Assembly: GCA_031255695.1 (NCBI GenBank)
Contig: JAIRSA010000079.1
Span: forward strand, 1-7,156
Origin: Eubacteriales Family XIII. Incertae Sedis bacterium
Lineage (GTDB): Bacteria; Bacillota; Clostridia; Peptostreptococcales; Anaerovoracaceae
DNA: 7,156 nucleotides
Reading direction: 5' to 3'
Part shown: positions 1 through 5,199 of the stretch, piece by piece
Layout: each line of letters opens with the position of its first letter
Numbering within the stretch: the first letter of the stretch is position 1
The notes under the pieces: model-generated
Seen by the model: only the letters and a program-made list of their open reading frames with translations
Told to the model about the DNA's origin: nothing
The model's database searches: none
Program-made: the position numbers and the translations under genes

Positions 1-45
1 GCGCCGGCCGAGCGTGCGGGGTTGGGGGCGCCGTTGGCCTTCCGC

Positions 46-897
46 TTACAATGAGCCGACGATCCCGCTGATGTCGCTGTCATCCAGTGTGCCTTCTCCC
101 ATATGGTACAGTTCGTAAGTGAAGCCGCCGTATTCCCATAGGACGATCCCATTCACATAATATACTTCGATGCCGCCTATTGTTTCCATGCGCACGTCGC
201 CGGTGGTCTGGATGCCGTTCTCGGCGGCGGAGACCAGCATGGATATCATATCGCCGCCGGCATTGCTGTATTGCAGTTCGGCAGTCTTGTTCGGCCCCGA
301 CCCATGGAGCACACAGCCGGTCAGCCCGTATCCTTCGGGCATCTGCTGCGGCACCGCGAAGTCGCCGCCAAGCCCGTCACGCGCCTCGGAAACAGAAATG
401 CTGGGGGCGTTTCTGCCGGCGCGGGCCGCCAGGGCGGCGCTGTCATCCTGTCCGGCACTGCCATTTTGCATGGCGCCGCCATCTTGCATGGTGGGGGCCG
501 CTTGCCCATCGAGGCCTTGCCCATCTAGGCCTTGCCCATCCGGGAAGGTTATGGTGACATGCGTGTCGGACCCTTCCTCCACTACCTGCGTGATTTCTAT
601 GTCGCCCACTTTGAAATGCGCGATGATCATCTGCGCCATCCCCGACGCGTACGCGGCAGTCGTCATGCCGATTATGCATATCAGGGCTGCAGCGAGCGCG
701 AAGCCTCTGCGTTTTTGCGTTTTCGTAGCCGTATTCTCCATTTTCGCTGGCGCACCTGCATTTAGGGCGCCTGTCTGCATTTTGTCCGTCAGCTGCCTGT
801 ATGCGCGCTGCTTGGCCAGCTCGCCAGGGATGCCCTCCATGGCCAGAAGCTCGTGTGCCTTGCTGTGCTCGCGCACCCTGCTATAGTTGTCATTCAT
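46..897 (-). CDS. Membrane-anchored anti-sigma factor-like protein, DUF4367-type C-terminal domain
   Basis: This 283-residue protein probably holds the ECF sigma factor encoded just upstream inactive at the membrane. Residues 1-62 are hydrophilic and cytosolic. Residues 65-85 form one hydrophobic segment (GFALAAALICIIGMTT and on) preceded by KRR, predicting an outside C-terminus. Residues 117-164 are a Gly/Gln/Asp/Ala-rich linker with short repeats. Residues 165-283 resemble DUF4367, with MPEGYGL, a tyrosine-rich strand region and the ending LWEYGGFTYELY; this domain is common in Clostridia and Bacilli beside ECF sigma genes. The start is supported by GGAGGT at 905-910, 7 nt upstream and inside the sigma gene. 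The reading frames overlap by 8 nt, which suggests translational coupling and balanced expression. No zinc-binding anti-sigma motif (HxxxCxxC) is visible, so it is not a ZAS-type protein. The anti-sigma role is inferred from domain and context. Confidence 0.8.
   Translation of the reverse strand: MNDNYSRVREHSKAHELLAMEGIPGELAKQRAYRQLTDKMQTGALNAGAPAKMENTATKTQKRRGFALAAALICIIGMTTAAYASGMAQMIIAHFKVGDIEITQVVEEGSDTHVTITFPDGQGLDGQGLDGQAAPTMQDGGAMQNGSAGQDDSAALAARAGRNAPSISVSEARDGLGGDFAVPQQMPEGYGLTGCVLHGSGPNKTAELQYSNAGGDMISMLVSAAENGIQTTGDVRMETIGGIEVYYVNGIVLWEYGGFTYELYHMGEGTLDDSDISGIVGSL
501..545 (-). repeat. Tandem 15-bp repeat, three copies, in the anti-sigma linker
   Basis: Units lie at 501-515, 516-530 and 531-545. 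They share the core CTTGCCCATC and differ only in their last few bases. On the coding strand they encode repeated DGQGL units (residues about 120-132). A second degenerate repeat of about 18 bp, with the core TTGCATGG, lies close by at 466-492 and encodes MQDGG/MQNGS. Both keep the reading frame, so copy-number change would lengthen or shorten the extracellular linker between the membrane segment and the DUF4367 domain. Confidence 0.8.
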
Positions 898-1552
898 TCC
901 GATAACCTCCCTTCGAAAGAAACCGCTCCAGTTTTTTCATGCTGCGTGACAGGGCAACGCCTACGCCGGAGGCGCTTCTGCCTGTAATCGCGGCAATTTC
1001 CGTGTTTTTCAGCCCTGCGCCATATTTAAGCGCTATGATGTCCCGCTCCTTTTTCCTGAGCGTTGCCAATGCGCGGCGAAGCTCACGGCGCTTTTCCAAG
1101 TCTATGCAGCTTTCCTCCGGGCCGCCCGGCGAAGCCATATCGCCTACGGCTTCAATGGGAATGAGCTTGTGCCTCTTCCTGTCCCTGTGATAGTCGGCCA
1201 CCGCATTCCGCGCAATCGCGAACAGCCACACGGCGACAGAGGCCCGCTGCGGGTCGTAGGCGGCATAATTCGCAATAGCCCGTTCGAACGCCATGCTGCA
1301 CAGGTCCTCCGACGCATGGTAGTCGCCCACCTTATAAAATATGTAGCGGAACATCTTGCTGTAGTACATTTCGAATATTTCTGTAAAGCCCTCTATCGTC
1401 AGGGCGGCGCCCTGTGCCCAGCTATCGCCCAAAGCGCCCCAGCGGGCACCCTCTCCGGTTATATTATCTGCGGGCCCGCCGCCAGGGGCGCAGTTCTGTG
1501 GGCCGCTGTCCCCGGCGGGGTATATTTCCTCCTCCTGCACCGCTCCTGCCAT
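890..1552 (-). CDS. ECF-type RNA polymerase sigma factor with N-terminal extension
   Basis: A 220-residue sigma-70 family protein of the extracytoplasmic-function class, which directs RNA polymerase to a specific promoter set. Region 2 spans about residues 55-118: FTEIFEMYYSKMFRYIFY, the DxxSE-like segment HASEDL, and WLFAIARNAVADYHR. Region 4 spans about 155-212: LRKKERDIIALKYGAGLKN, followed by a helix-turn-helix NTEIAAITGRSASGVGVAL and SRSMKKLERFL. Residues 1-50 are an extension rich in Gly, Ala and Pro, absent from most ECF factors and not recognised. The start is chosen because GGAAGGAG at 1563-1570 lies 10 nt upstream and no in-frame ATG follows before region 2; an in-frame GTG at 1540 is possible. 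The stop codon lies inside the anti-sigma start region, forming a two-gene unit. The target promoters cannot be read from the sequence. The family call is firm. Confidence 0.93.
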   Translation of the reverse strand: MAGAVQEEEIYPAGDSGPQNCAPGGGPADNITGEGARWGALGDSWAQGAALTIEGFTEIFEMYYSKMFRYIFYKVGDYHASEDLCSMAFERAIANYAAYDPQRASVAVWLFAIARNAVADYHRDRKRHKLIPIEAVGDMASPGGPEESCIDLEKRRELRRALATLRKKERDIIALKYGAGLKNTEIAAITGRSASGVGVALSRSMKKLERFLSKGGYRNE

Positions 1553-1562
1553 ATTTTCATCA

Positions 1563-1570
1563 CTCCTTCC
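1563..1570 (-). promoter_or_regulatory. Ribosome binding site of the sigma factor gene
   Basis: GGAAGGAG on the minus strand ends 10 nt before the ATG at 1552. A nearer ATG at 1560 is out of frame and only 2 nt from this site, too close for normal initiation. The site therefore supports 1552 as the start. Confidence 0.6.
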
Positions 1571-1589
1571 GTCTCTCCCCCTTTATGCT

Positions 1590-1605
1590 TAGACCGCTAG
1601 ACCGC
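1590..1605 (-). repeat. Tandem 8-bp direct repeat upstream of the sigma gene
   Basis: TAGACCGC occurs twice head to tail on the plus strand (1590-1597 and 1598-1605), which is GCGGTCTA twice on the minus strand. It lies in the presumed 5' leader, about 20 nt upstream of the ribosome binding site. An exact perfect duplication in a short leader could be a protein-binding site or a replication slippage product; the sequence does not decide. Confidence 0.6.
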
Positions 1606-1625
1606 CCATTGGCGAGGCGCGGGTT

Positions 1626-1638
1626 TATGTAACACATA
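1626..1638. promoter_or_regulatory. Dyad TATGT-AAC-ACATA, candidate operator
   Basis: A perfect 5-bp inverted repeat with a 3-bp centre lies just downstream of the candidate -10 box of the sigma gene (1641-1646), about where transcription would start. A dimeric regulator bound here would block initiation. This is inferred from position and symmetry only. Confidence 0.3.
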
Positions 1639-1640
1639 TA

Positions 1641-1669
1641 ATAATACGCGCAGCTAGGCAAAGCATTAA
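1641..1669 (-). promoter_or_regulatory. Candidate promoter of the sigma/anti-sigma unit
   Basis: On the minus strand TTAATG (1669-1664) is separated by 17 bp from TATTAT (1646-1641). The match to the housekeeping consensus is modest. Upstream, 1671-1700 is strongly AT-rich with the 10-bp palindrome TTTTCGAAAA at 1674-1683, like an UP element. An alternative pairing, TTGCCT (1661-1656) with TATATG (1640-1635), has a short 15-bp spacer. The AT-rich island in GC-rich surroundings is the main support. An autoregulated ECF-type promoter (GGAAC then CGTC) was not found. Confidence 0.35.
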
Positions 1670-1729
1670 CATTTTTTCGAAAATTTTGCATGATATTTTG
1701 TGAGCGGGGGTGAGTATGGGTGGACCGGA

Positions 1730-1744
1730 CGGGGGACAGCCCCG
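1730..1744 (-). terminator. Possible hairpin downstream of the ABC operon
   Basis: CGGGG (1730-1734) and CCCCG (1740-1744) form a 5-bp GC stem with a 5-nt loop, about 40 nt beyond the stop codon of the last ATPase gene. No T-run follows on the minus strand, so it is not a classical intrinsic terminator. No better candidate was seen between the two units, and read-through into the sigma gene remains possible. Confidence 0.2.
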
Positions 1745-1784
1745 CCAGCAACAAATATTCGATGATTTTAGTTGAAGGACGGTA

Positions 1785-2393
1785 TTATGGCATATGCGGC
1801 GTGAAGTCTATGATGCGGCTGCTGACGTGGGCGGCGAGCCGCTCGCTGTGGGTGACTGCCAGTATACCGAGCCCGCGGCTGCTTGCGGCATGAAGCAGCA
1901 GTTCCCAGAGCTGCGCCTGTGTGATCACGTCCAGCATCGTGCTTATCTCGTCCGCTATAATGAAGCGCGTTTCCGGCGCGAGCGCGCGGGCGATGCAGAA
2001 GCGCTGCAGCTCGCCGCCTGACAGCTCCGCCGGATAACGGTCCAGCCACGCCTTTTCTATCCCCATCGCCGCGAGGAAGCTGTCGTCAGGCGCCCAAGCC
2101 TCGGCGAGCGTCCTGCCGAGTTTCCAGCGCGGGTTTACCGCCTTCTCCGGATGCTGACGTATGAGCTGGATGGGGCAGAAGCCGCGTCTGGGCAACGACT
2201 TGCCCGCGAACAGCACTTCGCCGGATTCGGGTTTCAGCGCACCCGCGATGATCTGCGACAATGTGCTCTTGCCGCAGCCCGACGGCCCTACAAGCGCAAC
2301 GCGCTCGCCGGCCTCTATGGACAGGCTTACGCCGTCCAGCACTTTCTTGCCTTTTGTATAGCCGAAAACGATGTCCCTAACTTCAATGCGCAT
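1785..2393 (-). CDS. Short ABC transporter ATPase subunit, peptide/nickel class (OppF/NikE-like)
   Basis: A 202-residue nucleotide-binding subunit that would pair with the preceding ATPase to power import. The landmarks are in order: Walker A GPSGCGKST (36-44), Q-loop glutamine 80 in LIRQHPEKAVNP, signature LSGGELQ (124-130), Walker B FIIADE ending in Asp148-Glu149, D-loop STMLD (151-155) and H-loop His182. The chain ends about 20 residues after the switch histidine, so it lacks the C-terminal oligopeptide-transporter extension of full OppF proteins. Short partners like this are typical of split nickel/peptide ATPase pairs, so this is probably not a truncation. GGAGGTGA at 2403-2410 lies 9 nt before the ATG. 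The first 11 nt overlap the end of the upstream ATPase gene, indicating coupled translation. All catalytic residues are present. Confidence 0.92.
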   Translation of the reverse strand: MRIEVRDIVFGYTKGKKVLDGVSLSIEAGERVALVGPSGCGKSTLSQIIAGALKPESGEVLFAGKSLPRRGFCPIQLIRQHPEKAVNPRWKLGRTLAEAWAPDDSFLAAMGIEKAWLDRYPAELSGGELQRFCIARALAPETRFIIADEISTMLDVITQAQLWELLLHAASSRGLGILAVTHSERLAAHVSSRIIDFTPHMP

Positions 2394-3297
2394 TGCAGCA
2401 GCTCACCTCCCCTCCACGTACACTGCGCGGCTGCGGCGGGGCGGCCATGCACTCAGGGCTGCATTCAGGGCAGCGCGGCGCATACAGGCAGCCCGGCGGC
2501 AGTTCCCCAGCGTAGGGCTGCGCCCCTGCGGCGGCCACAAAGCCGTTTTGTGGCATTGCCGCCCAAAGAGCCTTGCTGTACGGATGGCGCAGCAGCGCCG
2601 CGTCGGCGAAATCCGAGGCATCCGCAACCTCGGCCGCTGTGCCGGCATACAGAACCGCGATGCGGTCTGCATGGCGCACGGCAAGATCGATGTCATGCGT
2701 TATCAATATCACGCCCGCCCCGCCATCGGCAATCTCGCGGAAATGCCTCATGGCGTGCTCCGCCAGATGCGGCGTCAGCCCCGGCGTGGGTTCGTCCGCG
2801 ATCACCAGCTTGGGGCCCCCCGCGAGCGCCGCGCATATCATCACGCGCCGCGTCATGCCGCCCGACAGTTCGTGCGGGAACAGCTTCTCCGTCCCCGGTT
2901 TCAGGTGATAGCGGGCAAACAGCCGGCCCACCGTCTGGCTGTCATTTGAGATCTGCCGCCCGACGCGGATCAGCGGGTCGAGGTAGGCCACGCTCTGCGG
3001 CACAAGCGCGATCTCGCGCCCGCGCAGCCGCTTATGCAGCGCAGCGTCGAGCGGCGCCCCGCGCCAAGCCATGCCGCCCTCAATGACGGCGTTCTTCGGC
3101 AGTATCCCAAGCGCCGCATGGGCGAGCAGGCTCTTGCCCGAACCGCTTGAACCGGCAACAGCAAGGATTTCGCCCTCCCTGACGCCTATGTTCAGGTTCG
3201 ATATCGTCTTTAGCAGATGCTGCGAGAAGCCCTTGCCATACATCCTGAATGAGATACTTAAATTTTTCGTTTCAAATATATTATTTGTATTATCCAT
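2383..3297 (-). CDS. ABC transporter ATPase subunit with C-terminal cysteine cluster (OppD/DppD/NikD-like)
   Basis: A 304-residue nucleotide-binding subunit. Visible motifs are Walker A GSSGSGKS (49-56), Q-loop Gln101 in VPQSVAYLDP, signature LSGGM (144-148), Walker B LVIADEP with Asp168 and Glu169, and H-loop His201 in LITHDI. The D-loop reads PTPGLTP, where most relatives have an SALD or TALD type with Asp. The C-terminus carries Cys270, Cys276, Cys279, Cys283, Cys300 and Cys301 in a GCLYAPRC...C...CC pattern. It matches the oligopeptide/dipeptide C-terminal domain, which binds a [4Fe-4S] cluster in some studied DppD/OppD proteins; whether it does so here is inference. The start codon has no recognisable ribosome binding site, and the first 20 codons are AT-rich, unlike the rest of the operon. 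The alignable core begins near residue 8, so 3297 is still the best start. It lies 87 nt after the second permease gene. Confidence 0.92.
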   Translation of the reverse strand: MDNTNNIFETKNLSISFRMYGKGFSQHLLKTISNLNIGVREGEILAVAGSSGSGKSLLAHAALGILPKNAVIEGGMAWRGAPLDAALHKRLRGREIALVPQSVAYLDPLIRVGRQISNDSQTVGRLFARYHLKPGTEKLFPHELSGGMTRRVMICAALAGGPKLVIADEPTPGLTPHLAEHAMRHFREIADGGAGVILITHDIDLAVRHADRIAVLYAGTAAEVADASDFADAALLRHPYSKALWAAMPQNGFVAAAGAQPYAGELPPGCLYAPRCPECSPECMAAPPQPRSVRGGEVSCCNAH

Positions 3298-3317
3298 CGT
3301 AAATTCATTTTTGCCAA
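3289..3317 (-). promoter_or_regulatory. Near-consensus promoter-like sequence across the ATPase start codon
   Basis: On the minus strand TTGGCA (3317-3312) is followed after exactly 17 bp by GATAAT (3294-3289). Each box matches the housekeeping consensus at five of six positions. The -10 box is codons 2 and 3 of the ATPase gene, so a transcript would start near 3282, inside that gene, and could serve the short ATPase downstream. It may also be chance in a locally AT-rich stretch. Confidence 0.35.
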
Positions 3318-3384
3318 TACGGGCGGGAAGCGAAGCCAGCCGATTGCCTTTCTCGCGCCGCCTTGCCGGCAGCCCGGAAGCCGC

Positions 3385-4209
3385 TCACAGCTGCGCCTCG
3401 CGCGGCTCGAACAGACGGCGCGCCGTATTCCCCAGCCTGTCGATCAGCAGCACCAACGCGGCAAGCGAAAGCCCTGGGAAAACCGCCAGCCATACCATGC
3501 CGCTAGAAATGTACTTCATCGATTCCGAAAGGATTATCCCTATGGCCGGCTGTTCCGGCGGCAGCCCGAAGCCGAGGAATGTCAGCCCCGACTCATGCAT
3601 TATCGCATGCGGGAACAACAGGACAAGCCCTATGAGGAACTGCGGCGCCACATGCGGGAGTATATGCCTGCGCGCTATCCATAACGACCCCTTCCCGAAG
3701 CCCCTCGATGCCGTTATATATTGCTGGGCGCGGATCTGCAGCACCTCCCCGCGTATGACCCTAGCGAGGCCCGTCCAATGCGTGAGGGCAATACCCAGCA
3801 TCATCCCCGCAGCGCCCCTATCGAGCGCTATGGCAATGAGGATGATCAGCACGGTATGCGGCACGCTCATGAACAGATCGACAAACCAGTTGGCGGCATG
3901 ATCGACCGCGCTCCTGCCCATCGCCGCCGCCACGCCGACAGCCAGCGCTATGATGGCCGCCATTGCCGAGGCGGCCGCGCCGACGGCGAGCGAGAGCGAC
4001 AGCCCCTTCACTGTGCGCGCGAACATGTCGCGCCCCAGGAAGTCGGTGCCGAACAGATGCGTGGCAGACGGCGCCAGCCCCCGCTGCGAAAAATCCGCCT
4101 GCAGCGCCGAATCCGGGATCATTGCCCCGCCTATATAGATTGCCAGCACGATCGCGAGCATCGCCGCAGAGCCTATCGCGGCAGCCGTGCGCCGGTTCAG
4201 CCTCTTCAC
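3385..4209 (-). CDS. ABC transporter permease, OppC/DppC/NikC-like
   Basis: A 274-residue inner-membrane permease, the second of the heterodimeric channel. It begins with a basic N-terminus (KRLNRR) and a first hydrophobic segment at about 10-31. The family hallmark HLFGTDFLGRD (51-61) precedes the core transmembrane segments. The coupling-helix (EAA) region lies at about 155-190: EVLQIRAQQYITASRGFGKG followed by RRHILPHVAP, the part that contacts the ATPases. Further hydrophobic segments lie at about 72-96, 108-129, 190-210 and 229-254. The chosen start is GTG at 4209, which overlaps the TGA of the preceding permease (GTGA) and has AGGGGG 7 nt upstream. An in-frame ATG at 4290 would add 27 hydrophilic residues deep inside the neighbouring gene with no support. 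Family assignment is secure; substrate is not. Confidence 0.92.
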   Translation of the reverse strand: MKRLNRRTAAAIGSAAMLAIVLAIYIGGAMIPDSALQADFSQRGLAPSATHLFGTDFLGRDMFARTVKGLSLSLAVGAAASAMAAIIALAVGVAAAMGRSAVDHAANWFVDLFMSVPHTVLIILIAIALDRGAAGMMLGIALTHWTGLARVIRGEVLQIRAQQYITASRGFGKGSLWIARRHILPHVAPQFLIGLVLLFPHAIMHESGLTFLGFGLPPEQPAIGIILSESMKYISSGMVWLAVFPGLSLAALVLLIDRLGNTARRLFEPREAQL

Positions 4210-5189
4210 GCCGCCGCCCCCTCTCGTGTGCGCGGGTCGATGGCCTGCGTCAGGATATTCGCTATCAGGTTGCCGATGAAGACGAAGCATGACGAGAACA
4301 TGACGATCCCTAGGAACAGCGGGATGTCCGACGCGCCCGTCCCCGCCGCCGCCGCTGCCGCGCCGAGGCCCGGATAGCTGAAAATGGTCTCCGCGAATAC
4401 CGAACCGCCGAACAGTTCCGCGAAGGATCCGAACTGCATTACCACCGCCGGGATCATGGCATTGCGTATGCCATGGCGGAACAGGATCCGGGCCTCCCCT
4501 TCGCCGCGCGCCCGCGCGAACAGCACATAGTCGCTGGCGTACACATCAGCCAGCTTTTCCCTCGTGTGCAGGGCCAGATTGGCGAACGAGAGGAAGGACA
4601 GCGTGAGCGCCGGCAATATCAGATGGTGTATGCGCTGCCCCAGCGTGACCGCTTCCGGCGGGACCCCAGGCGGCGCCGCAAGCCCGAATGGGAACCAGCC
4701 GAGCGCCGCAGCGAAGACAGCCAGAAAGACCAGGCCGATCCAGAATGTCGGGATCGAGCACATGAACAGGCAGATGCGCCTGACAATGCGGTCAGGCCAG
4801 CGGTCCCTGAACACGGCCATGAAACAGCCAGCCGAAAATCCGAAAATCCCGGAAAGCGCCCACGCCGACATCATCAATGCGAGCGAGGCCTTGAAACGCA
4901 CGCCGATCACATCGAGCACTGGCTGGCGGTAAGAGGTCGATGTGCCCCATTCGCCGCGCAGTATGCCGTCGAGCCAGCCCAGATAGCGCTCAGCGGGCGG
5001 CTCGTCGATGCCCCAGTACTCACGCATTTTCTCGACATTCTCATCCGAAACCCCAGGATGCGACAGGCGATACCTCGTTTCGGGGCTTATCGGCGACGCG
5101 CTTGCCAGCACGAAGGAGAGCAGGCTCACCGCTAGGAGCAGCGTAAGGCCCCTCAGAATATATATTGTCACGGATTTCAGATTCGCCAA
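4206..5189 (-). CDS. ABC transporter permease, OppB/DppB/NikB-like
   Basis: A 327-residue inner-membrane permease with an N-terminal hydrophobic helix (about 8-32: YILRGLTLLLAVSLLSFVLA). An extracytoplasmic stretch follows, with the typical MREYWGIDEPPAERYLGWL (55-73) and GEWGTS (79-84). Five further hydrophobic segments come next. The EAA coupling loop is at about 219-250 (SDYVLFARARGEGEARILFR then AMIPAV). FAETIFSYPGLG (266-277) precedes the last segments. After the YPGLG motif there is a run of six alanines, a low-complexity detail. The start is TTG at 5189, only 10 nt past the binding-protein stop, with AGGGGG 5 nt upstream. A later GTG at 5171 lacks a binding site. The same string GAGGGGGCGGC precedes both permease starts, and both use non-ATG codons. 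Confidence 0.92.
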   Translation of the reverse strand: MANLKSVTIYILRGLTLLLAVSLLSFVLASASPISPETRYRLSHPGVSDENVEKMREYWGIDEPPAERYLGWLDGILRGEWGTSTSYRQPVLDVIGVRFKASLALMMSAWALSGIFGFSAGCFMAVFRDRWPDRIVRRICLFMCSIPTFWIGLVFLAVFAAALGWFPFGLAAPPGVPPEAVTLGQRIHHLILPALTLSFLSFANLALHTREKLADVYASDYVLFARARGEGEARILFRHGIRNAMIPAVVMQFGSFAELFGGSVFAETIFSYPGLGAAAAAAGTGASDIPLFLGIVMFSSCFVFIGNLIANILTQAIDPRTREGAAA

Positions 5190-5199
5190 TGCCGCCCCC

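Noticed and set aside
1..45. Terminator after the anti-sigma gene
   Set aside because: GGCGCC and CGGCCG palindromes are present, but there is no clear stem-loop with a T-run, and the window ends too soon to judge.
1459..1560. 33-codon reading frame starting at ATG 1560, overlapping the sigma start
   Set aside because: It is only 2 nt from the Shine-Dalgarno sequence, has no recognisable product, and the overlapping sigma frame is clearly the coding one.
1560..1754. Minus-strand 64-codon open frame in the intergenic region
   Set aside because: It crosses the AT-rich promoter region, has no Shine-Dalgarno sequence and no recognisable protein features.
2151..3086. Long plus-strand open frame of 311 codons opposite the ATPase genes
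   Set aside because: Composition is Arg/Ala/Pro-rich as expected for the antisense of GC-rich coding DNA. It has no motif and lies opposite well-supported genes.
4210..4290. Upstream ATG that would lengthen the second permease by 27 residues
   Set aside because: The extra residues are hydrophilic and unlike the family. They lie wholly within the first permease gene, and GTG at 4209 has both a ribosome binding site and the expected 4-nt stop/start overlap.
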